64,000 nucleotides of DNA from Granulicella sp. GTDB taxonomy: Bacteria > Acidobacteriota > Terriglobia > Terriglobales > Acidobacteriaceae. Under the pieces are notes generated by a model. It worked only from the letters and a program-made list of their open reading frames with translations. It had not been told where the DNA came from and made no database searches. The position numbers were made by a program, and so were the translations under genes. The DNA is taken from assembly GCA_025357875.1 (NCBI GenBank), contig JANYLK010000055.1, positions 62,001 to 126,000 of the forward strand, read 5' to 3'. Positions 1 through 9,935 of the stretch are shown piece by piece. The stretch's first letter is position 1. Each line of letters begins with the position of its first letter.

Positions 1-1959
1 AAGGTCGCTGAAACTAAAGCTCGCATAGCTGAGACCGTAGCCAAACGGGTACAGAGGTGTGCTCAGAAGGTCCCAATAACGCTTGGCAACGTTTCGAGGA
101 TTATGGGGAATCTTGTAGTTGTAGAACAACGGCTCCTGACCAACGTCGCGCGGCCAGCTCAGTGGCAGATGACCGCCAGGATTTGCATCGCCAAGAAGCA
201 AGCGCGCAACTGCGTGGCCGCCTTCGGTACCCGGATACCAGATGTTCAGAATGGCAGGTACATGGGCGCTAGCCCAGGTAATGTCTAGAGGCCGGCCCGT
301 CATCAGGACCAGCACAACCGGTTTTCCGAGCGCCGTCACCGCCTCCATCAGGCGCTCCTGCTCGCCCGGAAGCTTGAGCGAGCCGCGTGAGGCAGCTTCC
401 CCACTCATGGTCTGCGCCTCCCCCAGCACGAGTACCGTGGCGTCGGCGCTCCGTGCGAGTTCCACGGCATGGTCGAACTCTACCTTGCGAGCCTCGTCGT
501 CCTTGAGTTGCGGTTGGTCGGGAACCACTTGCTCATCGAAAATGGTCGGCGAGCCGCGACTGATCTCCACACCCTTGGCCACGTCCACACGCGCATTGGG
601 AAGAGCTTCACGTAAACCCTTTGCGATCGTCACCGTGTCCCGCCGATCACCATGAATAGCCCAGGACCCTACGGTATCGAGCGCGCTATCCGCCAACGGA
701 CCGAGCACCGCCAGCGAGCGTAGGCTCTTGCTCAGTGGAAGAGTGTGCCCATCATTCTTCAGCAGCACGGCAGACTGTTCGGCGGCTATGCGCACGGCGT
801 CGCGCTGCTCGGTGGACAGCGTCTCGCGATGGAACTTGTCCATATCCACATACGGATGAGTAAAGAGGCCGAGGCGATATTTCATCGCCAGAATAGGGCG
901 AACCAAATTGTCCAACCGCGCCTCACTGAAAGCTCCACTCTTGATAGCCCCGGGCAGGTACTCGCGATAAAGCGAACTGCTCATCTCCATGTTCACGCCC
1001 GCCGAAGCCGCCAGAACGGCTGCATTCTGCGGACTGTCTGCGAAGCCATGAGTCTCGAGATTCTTCACCGCTTCCCAGTCACTGACCACAAAGCCAGAGA
1101 ACTTCCAGTCTTTGCGCAGTACATCCTGCAGCAACCATGTGTTACCCGTTGCGGGTACACCGTTCAGATCCATGTACGCCGACATAAAGGTCGCCGCCCC
1201 AGCGTCTGCGGCTGCATGAAAAGGGCGCAGATAAACGTTGTAGAGAAGTTCATCGGAGATGTCCGAGCTGTCGTAATCGCGACCGCCCTCTGCCGCACCG
1301 TACCCGGCAAAGTGCTTGACTGAGGCGAGAATGTGGTCGGGCGCGCCGATATAGTCACCCTGAAAACCCTTGACCTGTGCGCGGGCTATCTGCTCTCCAA
1401 GGTACGGATCTTCGCCGGCGCCTTCCATGATGCGGCCCCACCGCGCGTCACGAGCGATATCCACCATGGGGGCGAAAGTCCACTCCACACCAGCAGCACG
1501 AGTTTCGCGCGCAGCCATCGCCTGCGTCTTCATGACCAGTTCCGGATCCCAGGAAGATGCCATGGCCAGCGGGATAGGAGCGATCGTACGGAAGCCATGA
1601 ATCACGTCGTAGCCGAACAGAAGTGGAATGTGCAGCCGCGATTGCGTGACCGCGATTCGCTGTAGCTCGTTGATGCGCACCGGATCGGTAAAGAATAGGA
1701 AGCTGCCGACGCCGCTGCGGGCAAGCTCTTCCGCCTTGGCTGGCGGTGTGAAGTTGGGCTGCCCGGGAGCTTGCTCAAGTTGCTCTACCTTCTCGGCAAC
1801 CGTCATGCGGGTCAGAAGTTGATCCACGAAACGGTTGGTAGCAGCGTCCGTCGGGCGAGCGTCATCCTGCTGGCCGACAACGGAGATGGGAACGACGAAA
1901 AGCAGCGCCAGGTAAAAGGAGAGGCGCAAGAGTGGTACCTGACAGAGCTTCGTGGGCAT
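1..1959 (-). CDS. Glycoside hydrolase family 3 beta-glucosidase (BglX-like), partial at left window edge
   Basis: Own reverse translation: MPTKLCQVPLLRLSFYLALLFVVPISVVGQ signal peptide, then VDQLLTRMTVAEKVEQL, GYDVIHGFRTIAPIPLAMASSWDPELV, SVKHFAGYGAAEGGRDY, FSGFVVSDWEAV, typical of GH3. Frame open to base 1; ORF track omits it because it runs off the edge. Confidence 0.93.
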   Translation of the reverse strand, partial: MPTKLCQVPLLRLSFYLALLFVVPISVVGQQDDARPTDAATNRFVDQLLTRMTVAEKVEQLEQAPGQPNFTPPAKAEELARSGVGSFLFFTDPVRINELQRIAVTQSRLHIPLLFGYDVIHGFRTIAPIPLAMASSWDPELVMKTQAMAARETRAAGVEWTFAPMVDIARDARWGRIMEGAGEDPYLGEQIARAQVKGFQGDYIGAPDHILASVKHFAGYGAAEGGRDYDSSDISDELLYNVYLRPFHAAADAGAATFMSAYMDLNGVPATGNTWLLQDVLRKDWKFSGFVVSDWEAVKNLETHGFADSPQNAAVLAASAGVNMEMSSSLYREYLPGAIKSGAFSEARLDNLVRPILAMKYRLGLFTHPYVDMDKFHRETLSTEQRDAVRIAAEQSAVLLKNDGHTLPLSKSLRSLAVLGPLADSALDTVGSWAIHGDRRDTVTIAKGLREALPNARVDVAKGVEISRGSPTIFDEQVVPDQPQLKDDEARKVEFDHAVELARSADATVLVLGEAQTMSGEAASRGSLKLPGEQERLMEAVTALGKPVVLVLMTGRPLDITWASAHVPAILNIWYPGTEGGHAVARLLLGDANPGGHLPLSWPRDVGQEPLFYNYKIPHNPRNVAKRYWDLLSTPLYPFGYGLSYASFSFSDL

Positions 1960-2131
1960 AGGGTTCTCATTCAGGAATCACTCAAGATCGAGTGAGGTAG
2001 GATTTTTTGACGTGCGCGGAGCGATCGAGTCCGGAATGCCTCGCCTACTCCTCACCCGGGCATGATACGACACAGGAACGACAATATGCCAGGCACCCCG
2101 AGCTGCCCAAGGATGAAAAAAGAATCTGAGA

Positions 2132-2141
2132 CAAACGTTTG
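2132..2141. promoter_or_regulatory. Putative LacI-family operator CAAACGTTTG in GH3 / hypothetical divergent region
   Basis: Palindrome gaCAAACGTTTGct; same core recurs at 3009-3020 and 14661-14670; LacI-family gene in the same locus. Confidence 0.55.
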
Positions 2142-2157
2142 CTCACTCGTCGTCAAG

Positions 2158-2180
2158 CCATGACCGATGTGCGGTCATGG
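2158..2180. repeat. Perfect inverted repeat, 9-bp arms, 5-nt spacer
   Basis: ccatgaccg atgtg cggtcatgg. Confidence 0.6.
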
Positions 2181-2268
2181 ATGCGGGACGTTGGCCCACT
2201 GTGCTAACATCCCGGTGGATCACAGGTAGAATTGCGAAAGAATCTGCGCTCGAAAGTGGGAATCAAGA

Positions 2269-2835
2269 ATGACCGCTAAACGAATGTTGAGAGCCCTGGG
2301 TTTGGCGGGCGTGCTCGTGTTGAGTTCAGGCGGGAGTGCTCTTTCGATGCATTCTCAAACCACCGCCAATAGCGCGCCTGCGAGCCCCGGCATTCTGACG
2401 CGTGACCAGGCAGCCGCAATCTTCCCCGCAAATGTCTTTTTTCGCGGCCAAACCGCGACCACTCAGTCGCGTAATAGTTCGGGTGTCCGACTTGCAGATG
2501 GCAGGCTTGTGCTTGCCGCCATCGTCAATACCAGTGGATACTCATCCGGCGTGGCAGAAGCCTACCAGGCGTACCTGATAACGGAAGTTCCTTTGAATTT
2601 TGGCGCTCACGTGCTCAAGCCCGGAGCCTACGGGTTCGGGTTCGTGACGGGAGATCGCATGACGATCATGGATATCGGCGGAGCCGAGGTTCTGTCTGCG
2701 ACGACCGTTCACGATACGGAGTTGGCTCGTCCCATCCCCCTGCAGATTCTGCCCGAGGCTGCAAAATTCCGTTTGTACCTGGGACGGAACTATGTTTCGT
2801 TTACGGCAGCGCCAGGATCGACCCGCGTTCCCTGA
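2269..2835 (+). CDS. Hypothetical secreted protein
   Basis: 188 aa ORF with N-terminal signal peptide (MTAKRMLRALGLAGVLVLSSGGSALS); family not recognised. Confidence 0.7.
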   Translation: MTAKRMLRALGLAGVLVLSSGGSALSMHSQTTANSAPASPGILTRDQAAAIFPANVFFRGQTATTQSRNSSGVRLADGRLVLAAIVNTSGYSSGVAEAYQAYLITEVPLNFGAHVLKPGAYGFGFVTGDRMTIMDIGGAEVLSATTVHDTELARPIPLQILPEAAKFRLYLGRNYVSFTAAPGSTRVP

Positions 2836-2961
2836 AGCTGCTTTGGGTGAGCCTGGAACCAAACTCTCATACCCACAATTTCAATAATCGGTGGCCGTTG
2901 CTGCTCCGCAATGCGTCATGTCCCTGCTGCGCCATAAACGCTAAAGCCGTACCGTATCCGC

Positions 2962-2991
2962 TTGACAAGCGTTTCCTCAATGGCGTAGAAA
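2962..2991 (+). promoter_or_regulatory. Possible sigma70-like promoter for GH30 gene
   Basis: TTGACA (2962-2967), 18-nt spacer, TAGAAA (2986-2991). Confidence 0.35.
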
Positions 2992-3001
2992 CGCTACCGA
3001 T

Positions 3002-5632
3002 ATGAAAGACAAACGTTTGTTTGAGGCCCACTTTCGGAACCTATTTCTTGCGATCCCACTTTGCTGCCTCCTGGCTGCAGGGTGCGGTGGCGGCGGATCC
3101 CCGGCGACGTCCGCATCAACACCGACCGCAGCCGCGCCAACGCTCAATCCCAGTACGGGAACCTATATCTCTGCGCAAACCGTCACCATCGCCGACGCGA
3201 CAACGGGAGCGACAATCTATTACACGCTGGACGGGACAACGCCAAGTACTTCCTCCGCGAGATTTACCGCGCCCCTAACGATCTCCTCGACGGCGACCGT
3301 GAATGCCATCGCGGTGGCGACTGGCTACAACAACAGTGCGGTGGCGTCGGCGACCTACACGGTCAACCTTCCCGCGGCAGCAACGCCTACGTTCTCAGTC
3401 ACAGCCGGTACTTACACTGTCGTCCAGATAGTCACCCTCTCAAACACTACTCCCGGCGCGGCCGTCTATTACACGCTGGATGGGACAACGCCCACGATTA
3501 GTTCGTCGAAATACTCAAGTCCTCTCAGCATCTCCTCGACGGCGACCGTGAATGCCATCGCGGTGGCGACTGGTTACAACAACAGCGCGGTGGCTTCAGC
3601 GAGCTACACCATCAATCTTCCTCTGGCCGCAACGCCCACCTTCTCGCCGGCACCTGGAACGTTTACGGCGACGCAGACAGTCACGCTTAGCGACGCGACT
3701 GCAAGCGCTACGATCTACTTCACCACGGACGGGACAACGCCTACGATCTCTTCCACCAGGTACACGGCCCCTTTCACCGTGCCGACTACTTCAACTGTTA
3801 AGGCGATCGCCGCAGCAGCCGGCATGAGTACCAGCGCCGTCGCGTCGGGTTCTTACACCATCACGGCGGTTATAACATCGGTCAACATTGTACTGAGCAC
3901 GCACGATCAGGTCTCGCTGATGACCCCCCAATCGCCGGTCGCCTTTGCAACCAACCCAGCTTCGACAAACCAGATCATCGTCGACGAAAACCAGACCTAT
4001 CAGACGATGGACGGTTTTGGAGCGTCATTCACCGACTCAGCGGCGTACTTGCTGGAAACCGTTGTGCCTGCAAGCGCGCAATCCAGCACGTTCAATGACC
4101 TTTTCACGCGTGCCGGCGCTGGCATAGGTCTCAGCTTCATGAGGCTGCCGATGGGCGCAAGCGATCTCGCGCGCAATGAGTACACCTTCGACGACTCGAC
4201 CTCCCCCGATATCCCGCTAACCAACTTTTCTATCAATCATGACAAGACGTACATCATGCCGCTGGTCACCTCTGCCCGTGCGCTCAACCCGTCCATGAAG
4301 ATCATGGCAAACCCGTGGAGTCCGCCGGCCTGGATGAAGGACACCAATTCGATGAACGGCGGCAGCCTCCTTCCCTCCATGTACACGCCGTTTGCCAGCT
4401 ATTTCGTAAAGTATCTCCAGGCCTATAGCGCGGCGGGGATCAATATCAACTTCATTTCGCTGCAGAATGAGCCCCTTTACACCACCTTCGGCTATCCATC
4501 GATGTACATGGACCCCGCGACGCAGACTACGGTCATGCGCGACTATGTGCTGCCTGCGCTCACCGCCACCGGGCTCAGTACGCAGATCTTCGCCTATGAC
4601 CACAATTGGGATGGAGCCAGCTATCCGGAACAGATCCTGCAGGATTCGACCCTCTATGCTTCCCCATTTGTTGCAGGCACGGCGTGGCACGGATATGGAG
4701 GTGTCCCCGGCTTTATGTCCGCGGTGCAGAACCTCTATCCGAACAAGGGTATGTGGGAGACTGAGCACTCCGGAGGGACCTTCACCTCGGATCAATTCTC
4801 AACCGACTTCATGGAAATCACAGACGTACTTCGTAACTGGTCGAAAGGATATATCAAATGGAGTCTTGCTCTCGATCAGAATCATGGGCCCAACCTCACG
4901 CAGTTCGGGTTTAGCGGTTGCAATACTTGCACCGGCATCGTCACGGTCAACAGTACTAACGGCGCCGTGACCAGGAACACTGACTATTACACCCTCGGAC
5001 ACTACAGCAAATATGTGCTTCCAGGCGCCACGCGGATCTACTCGAGCAATGGTGTATACACCAGCAGCGTGGCGTTTCTGAATCTTGACGGATCCAAAGC
5101 GCTCATCGTGTACAACAATTCCAGCAGCAGTCAGGCCTTCCAGGTCGAGTGGGGTTCGAAGTCGTTCTCCTATACCCTCCCAGGCTTTGCAGCCGCGACC
5201 TTCACCTGGAGCAGCGCTCAAGACACGGTCGCGCCCCTCATCGCCACTTCGGAGATCCAGGGTTCGGACTACAGCAGTCAGTTTGGGCTCGCGGATGAAA
5301 AGACCGGAGACACAACCGGCGCCTACGATCTCGGATACGTCAACAGCAATGCCTACGCCGCCTATAACAATGTGAGTTTCGGGACAACCTCGCCCACAAA
5401 GGTTCTTGTTCGCTCCGCGAGCGCAGGCAGCGGCGGCACGCTCGAATTCCACCTGGATAGCCGGACTGGAACTCTGCTGGGTACGGCAACGCTGCCTATA
5501 ACCGGTGGCTACCAGACTTACCAAACTGTGCCGACGACACTCACTTCCTCAGTCACTGGGACGCACACCCTTTACATCATCTTTCACGGCACGGGAGGCA
5601 TCGCCAACGTGAACTGGTTCCAGTTCCAGTAG
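3002..5632 (+). CDS. Lipoprotein with three CHB_HEX_C-like repeats and GH30 glycosidase domain
   Basis: Lipobox LLAAGC; three repeats with 'ATIYYTLDGTTP..SS..Y..P'; GH30 signatures 'YQTMDGFGASFTDSAAYLL', 'NPWSPPAWMK', 'SLQNEP' (acid/base Glu), 'WETEHSGG' (nucleophile Glu). Confidence 0.92.
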   Translation: MKDKRLFEAHFRNLFLAIPLCCLLAAGCGGGGSPATSASTPTAAAPTLNPSTGTYISAQTVTIADATTGATIYYTLDGTTPSTSSARFTAPLTISSTATVNAIAVATGYNNSAVASATYTVNLPAAATPTFSVTAGTYTVVQIVTLSNTTPGAAVYYTLDGTTPTISSSKYSSPLSISSTATVNAIAVATGYNNSAVASASYTINLPLAATPTFSPAPGTFTATQTVTLSDATASATIYFTTDGTTPTISSTRYTAPFTVPTTSTVKAIAAAAGMSTSAVASGSYTITAVITSVNIVLSTHDQVSLMTPQSPVAFATNPASTNQIIVDENQTYQTMDGFGASFTDSAAYLLETVVPASAQSSTFNDLFTRAGAGIGLSFMRLPMGASDLARNEYTFDDSTSPDIPLTNFSINHDKTYIMPLVTSARALNPSMKIMANPWSPPAWMKDTNSMNGGSLLPSMYTPFASYFVKYLQAYSAAGININFISLQNEPLYTTFGYPSMYMDPATQTTVMRDYVLPALTATGLSTQIFAYDHNWDGASYPEQILQDSTLYASPFVAGTAWHGYGGVPGFMSAVQNLYPNKGMWETEHSGGTFTSDQFSTDFMEITDVLRNWSKGYIKWSLALDQNHGPNLTQFGFSGCNTCTGIVTVNSTNGAVTRNTDYYTLGHYSKYVLPGATRIYSSNGVYTSSVAFLNLDGSKALIVYNNSSSSQAFQVEWGSKSFSYTLPGFAAATFTWSSAQDTVAPLIATSEIQGSDYSSQFGLADEKTGDTTGAYDLGYVNSNAYAAYNNVSFGTTSPTKVLVRSASAGSGGTLEFHLDSRTGTLLGTATLPITGGYQTYQTVPTTLTSSVTGTHTLYIIFHGTGGIANVNWFQFQ
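3009..3020. promoter_or_regulatory. Putative LacI-family operator ACAAACGTTTGT overlapping first codons of GH30 gene
   Basis: Perfect 12-bp palindrome 7 bp after the predicted ATG; matches sites at 2132 and 14661. Confidence 0.5.
3128..3870 (+). repeat. Three in-frame ~83-aa domain repeats; first two share a near-identical DNA segment with 249-bp period
   Basis: 'atctcctcgacggcgaccgtgaatgccatcgcggtggcgactgg(c/t)tacaacaacag' at 3281 and 3530. Confidence 0.8.
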
Positions 5633-5650
5633 CTGTAGAACGGAGAAATA

Positions 5651-7081
5651 ATGTCACGAAGAATCTCGAAGCACATTGCTTGCGCCGCGATGCTGTTGCC
5701 TATGATGATGGCCGCGGCGGCTCCTCGCCAAAGCACGGCAGCTATAGCTGTCTGGCTAACCTCAGCCGACCGCTCCTCACTCGTGGCCGAGCAGCCAGCA
5801 CGGCTTGCGTTCACGAAAACGGCCGCTGCTACAGGTTTAGTCATCGATGTGGACCCGTCGCATCGCTTCCAGACGATGGATGGCTTCGGGTTTGCGTTGA
5901 CCGGGGGCAGCGCCGAGCTACTGATGCGCATGTCTCCTGAGCATCGCGCCGCGTTGCTAAAAGAGATGTTCGGAACAGCTAGTGGATCGATCGGAGTCTC
6001 TTACCTTCGCGTTAGCGTTGGCGCTTCGGACATGAATTCACGCGTCTTCACGTATGACGACCTCCCGGCCGGAGAAACAGATCCTGAGGTGTCGAAGTTT
6101 AATCTGGGGCCAGACCTGGCGGACGTTGTGCCGGTACTAAATGAAATCCTCGCCATCAATCCGAAGATCTCAATCCTCGCCAGCCCATGGACCGCGCCCT
6201 CCTGGATGAAGACGAACAATCTCCCCAAGGGCGGCAGCCTTGATCCGAAATGGTACGCGGCTTACGCGCAATACTTCGTCGAATACCTGCGGGCCATGGC
6301 GTCTTACGGCATTACCATCCGCGCGCTTACTATTCAGAATGAACCCCTGAATCCCAAGAACACGCCCAGCATGGTGATGACCGCGAACGAAGAGTCCACG
6401 TTCCTCAGCGACGCTCTGGGACCGGCCTTGCGCAAAGCGGGGCTTAAGACGGAAGTGGTCCTCTACGACCACAATTGCGACCGACCAGACTATCCGCTGG
6501 ATATCCTTGCAGACCCAAAGGCAGCACAGTATGCAACGGGTTCCGGGTTCCATCTTTACGGCGGAACCATCGACGCGATGAGCAAGGTGCATGACCAGCA
6601 CCCCGACAAGGCTTTGTACTTCACCGAGCAGATGGTGGTTGATCACAAGAACGACGAACACTTCAACATCGCCGAATCGATCAGCCGATTGATGATCGGT
6701 GCTCCTCGCAACTGGAGCCGCAATGTTCTGCTTTGGAACCTTGCTGCCGACCCCAACTTCGGCCCGCATACCAACGATGGCGGCTGCCCGGTATGCCAGG
6801 GAGCCATTACGTTGGACGGCGACCAGGTCACGCGAAACCTCGCGTTCTACACAGTGGCACAGGTCTCCAAATTTGTGCGTGCCGGATCCGTGCGTATCGG
6901 TTCGGAGACCGCCGACAACACCGCGCTGCCCAATGTAGCGTTTGAAACACCAGACCACCGGACAGTCTTGCTGGTAGCGAATACCGGGAAGAACGAGCAG
7001 ACATTTACGGTCAAGGATCGTAAGCAGATGTTCACCGCCAAGCTGCGCGCCGGAGATGTCGCAACCTTCGTATGGCCATAG
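5651..7081 (+). CDS. GH30 family glycosidase (glucosylceramidase / beta-1,6-glucanase-like)
   Basis: Signal peptide; 'RFQTMDGFGFALTGGSAELL', 'SPWTAPSWMKTN', 'TIQNEPLNP', 'YFTEQMV'; paralogue of the preceding gene. Confidence 0.92.
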   Translation: MSRRISKHIACAAMLLPMMMAAAAPRQSTAAIAVWLTSADRSSLVAEQPARLAFTKTAAATGLVIDVDPSHRFQTMDGFGFALTGGSAELLMRMSPEHRAALLKEMFGTASGSIGVSYLRVSVGASDMNSRVFTYDDLPAGETDPEVSKFNLGPDLADVVPVLNEILAINPKISILASPWTAPSWMKTNNLPKGGSLDPKWYAAYAQYFVEYLRAMASYGITIRALTIQNEPLNPKNTPSMVMTANEESTFLSDALGPALRKAGLKTEVVLYDHNCDRPDYPLDILADPKAAQYATGSGFHLYGGTIDAMSKVHDQHPDKALYFTEQMVVDHKNDEHFNIAESISRLMIGAPRNWSRNVLLWNLAADPNFGPHTNDGGCPVCQGAITLDGDQVTRNLAFYTVAQVSKFVRAGSVRIGSETADNTALPNVAFETPDHRTVLLVANTGKNEQTFTVKDRKQMFTAKLRAGDVATFVWP

Positions 7082-7134
7082 GAACCGTAGTCTACCTGTA
7101 CACTGGACTGACTTCCCCCGTTCCAGGACGTTCA

Positions 7135-8172
7135 ATGGCGAAAGCGAATAACCCACGCACTCAGCGCACGACCCTGAAGAGCTTGGGAGAGCATCTAGGC
7201 CTAAGTCCATCCACGATCTCCTTCGTCCTCAATGGCACGCCCGGGCGATCCATTCCTGAACTCACCCGGGAGCGCGTCCGCAAGGCGGCGGCCGAACTGA
7301 ATTACCAGCCCAGCATGATCGCGCGTACTCTCCGCGGACAGAGCATGAAGACGGTTGGAATCATGCTTCCGGAACTTGGTGAGGGATATCACTCCCGAGT
7401 TGTCAGTGGTATCGGCGACATGCTGATGGAGAAGGAGTACTTTCACTTCACCGTGCAACACCGGCACAAAAAAAAACTGATCAAAACCTATCCCTACTTG
7501 CTGCAAGCCCGGGGTGTGGAAGGTATCCTGGCCATTGATACTTCGCTATCGGAGCCCTTGCCTTTACCGACCGTGCTCATAGCCGGACATACAAATCTAC
7601 CCGACGTAACCAACATCATGCTCGATCATGCGCTCGCGGCGAAGCTTGCGCTCGGCCACCTCTACAGCCTTGGCCACAGGAAAATCGTGCTTATGAAGGG
7701 TCAGTCCTTCAGCACCGATACCGGGTTGCGTTGGGATGCAACGCTGGCAGCAGCAAAGGAACTCGGGCTGCAAGTCGACCCCGAACTCTTCATCGAGCTG
7801 ACCGTGGACTCGGTCTCTCCAGCCATCAGCTACCCGCAGGTTAATGAGTTGCTGCAAAAGCATTCGGACTTCACCGCGATTCTTTCGTTCAACGATGTCT
7901 CGGCTATGGGCGCGATTCGCGCCATACACGACGCGGGTATGCGTGTCCCGAAGGATGTATCCGTCCTTGGATTCGACGATATCCAGTCTTCCCTTTTCCA
8001 CGTGCCGAGCCTGACAACTATTCGGCAACCTCTGCAGGCCATGGGCAGCACGGCCGCGGAGGCCTTGTTGCGCAAGCTCGATGGTGAGTCTGTGCCGGAC
8101 ATCATCTGGGTGGAACCGACATTGGTCGTCCGTGAATCGACAGGTCCGGCAACACGGCGACATCGCCACTAA
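7135..8172 (+). CDS. LacI family transcriptional regulator
   Basis: N-terminal HTH 'TTLKSLGEHLGLSPSTISFVLNG...AAAELNYQPSMIARTLRG' plus periplasmic-binding-like domain ending 'SVLGFDDIQSSLFHVPSLTTIRQPL'. Upstream start at 7072 in ORF track judged less likely. Confidence 0.93.
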   Translation: MAKANNPRTQRTTLKSLGEHLGLSPSTISFVLNGTPGRSIPELTRERVRKAAAELNYQPSMIARTLRGQSMKTVGIMLPELGEGYHSRVVSGIGDMLMEKEYFHFTVQHRHKKKLIKTYPYLLQARGVEGILAIDTSLSEPLPLPTVLIAGHTNLPDVTNIMLDHALAAKLALGHLYSLGHRKIVLMKGQSFSTDTGLRWDATLAAAKELGLQVDPELFIELTVDSVSPAISYPQVNELLQKHSDFTAILSFNDVSAMGAIRAIHDAGMRVPKDVSVLGFDDIQSSLFHVPSLTTIRQPLQAMGSTAAEALLRKLDGESVPDIIWVEPTLVVRESTGPATRRHRH

Positions 8173-8201
8173 GCACTCGATTTGACCAGAAATCACGCGC
8201 T

Positions 8202-9935
8202 CTAGGGCCGCGCGGAGATGACATTCGCTTTCGGGGCGATGGGCGTTAGTTGGCCACCTTGCTTGAGCTTGTAGAAGCCATCTACAGGAACCTGCGTGAA
8301 AGCCTGAGTCGCACCGCCCGGCCAGTTCACCTCAACTTTGTCGATTGTGCGGGCCGCCCCAAGTCCGAAGTGCAAAGCCAGTTCGCTTTGTGACAGGTAA
8401 CTACCTCCACTCCGCACTTCGCCGAGTTGATGAACCTTGCCCGTGGTAACTCGCACTCGTGCGTTGAGTGCAAGCTTGTTCGTAGGAGCGCCCTCGAGCG
8501 CGATGCTGACCCAATGGTTGGCGGGATCGGCGCGGCTCTCCAAAATCATAGGCGAACCATCAAGGTTTTCTACGATGATGTCGAGTACGCCGCGACGGAA
8601 GAGGTCCGCCACAGCAAGCCCGCGACTCACCTGTGGCACAAGAACATCTTTCCCCGCCGTCGCACCGGCCGCACGAAAAGTTCCATCGTGCTGATTCATG
8701 TAAATGAGTTTGGGCTCGCGGTACGCCGTTCCTCCCTTGCCCGTTTCCACCTGCGGGTAGACGTGGCCGTTGACCAGCACCAGATCCAGCCAGCCGGAGT
8801 TATCCAGGTCAACGAAAGCGTCACCCCAGCCCACATACGGCACACTCGCACGTGCGATCCCAGCAGTATGGGATACATCCGTGAAGCTCAGCGAACCATC
8901 GTTGCGATACAGCGTGGCGTATTCATCGCTGAAATGAGAGATTGCAATGCTCATCAAACCGCTGTGGTTGTAGTCGCCGAGCGCGACACCCATATTCGCC
9001 TGCTCCATTCCCTCTTCACTCACCGCGACTCCGCTATCGAGCGCAATCTCCTTGAAGCGTCCGTCTCCTTCGTTGCGATATAGAAAATTAGGCTCACCGT
9101 CATTTGCGACGAACAAGTCAAGCTTGCCGTTGTTGTCGAGATCGGACCACACCGCTCCCAATCCGAAGAAGTGACGAGGATCATCGACTCCGGCCTGCTT
9201 CGAAACCTCTGTGAACGTTCCGTTACCGTTGTTGTGGAAGAGAGAGTCCGGCGAACCCGGCAAACCACGAGGTCCGCACTGCACGGCAACATCGTGATAC
9301 TGACACGTCTTCTTCGACCCGAACGAAGGCAAGTCGTGAAGATTCAAGTCGACGTAATGCGGCACGAAAAGATCGGAGTTGCCGTCGCCATCGTAGTCGC
9401 CGAAGACAGCACCTGTGGCCCAGCCCTCATCTTTATCCAGCCCGGACGCCTTGGTTACATCGGTGAACGTGCCGTCCCCATTGTTCCGGTAGAGAATGAC
9501 TCCGCCGAAGCAGCTAACGATCAGGTCGGGGCGTCCATCGTTGTTATAGTCGCCTACAGCCGCGCCCATCGCCCAGCACGGAACGCCGACACCAGCCTTA
9601 TCAGTCACGTCGGTGAAGGTGCCGTCATGGTTGTTGTGGTACAGCGCACTGCGCGCCTTCTTTCCTGCCAGGGCCATTGCGACACTCGGTGCATTGGTAA
9701 AATAAAGGTCAGGCCAGCCGTCGCCGTCGTAATCGATGACCGCGACCCCACCACTCATCGACTCCACGATGTACTTCTGGTCAGAACTTGATATGTGATC
9801 GAAGTGAATGCCTGTAGATGCGGTGATATCCACCAGTTGAGGAATATGCGCCGGCCTCTGCGCCCACGCCTGCGAGAACAGGACTCCCGCGCAGATTAAA
9901 CGCACCCATCCGCGTAAACAAGACCGTCGTGTCAC
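8202..9935 (-). CDS. CRTAC1 family / FG-GAP (VCBS) repeat protein with ASPIC/UnbV-like C-terminus
   Basis: Repeated 'DYDGDGWPDLYFTN', 'GDYNNDGRPDLIVS', 'NNGDGTFTDVT'; C-terminal 'VEVNWPGGATQAF'. Confidence 0.9.
   Translation of the reverse strand: MTRRSCLRGWVRLICAGVLFSQAWAQRPAHIPQLVDITASTGIHFDHISSSDQKYIVESMSGGVAVIDYDGDGWPDLYFTNAPSVAMALAGKKARSALYHNNHDGTFTDVTDKAGVGVPCWAMGAAVGDYNNDGRPDLIVSCFGGVILYRNNGDGTFTDVTKASGLDKDEGWATGAVFGDYDGDGNSDLFVPHYVDLNLHDLPSFGSKKTCQYHDVAVQCGPRGLPGSPDSLFHNNGNGTFTEVSKQAGVDDPRHFFGLGAVWSDLDNNGKLDLFVANDGEPNFLYRNEGDGRFKEIALDSGVAVSEEGMEQANMGVALGDYNHSGLMSIAISHFSDEYATLYRNDGSLSFTDVSHTAGIARASVPYVGWGDAFVDLDNSGWLDLVLVNGHVYPQVETGKGGTAYREPKLIYMNQHDGTFRAAGATAGKDVLVPQVSRGLAVADLFRRGVLDIIVENLDGSPMILESRADPANHWVSIALEGAPTNKLALNARVRVTTGKVHQLGEVRSGGSYLSQSELALHFGLGAARTIDKVEVNWPGGATQAFTQVPVDGFYKLKQGGQLTPIAPKANVISARP

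Noticed and set aside
3128-3870. Repeats considered as a mobile element
   Set aside because: Period is in frame (83 aa) and corresponds to a repeated protein domain, so it is intragenic domain duplication.
6170-7210. 346-aa minus-strand ORF
   Set aside because: Antisense to GH30 and overlapping the LacI start; no domain signal.
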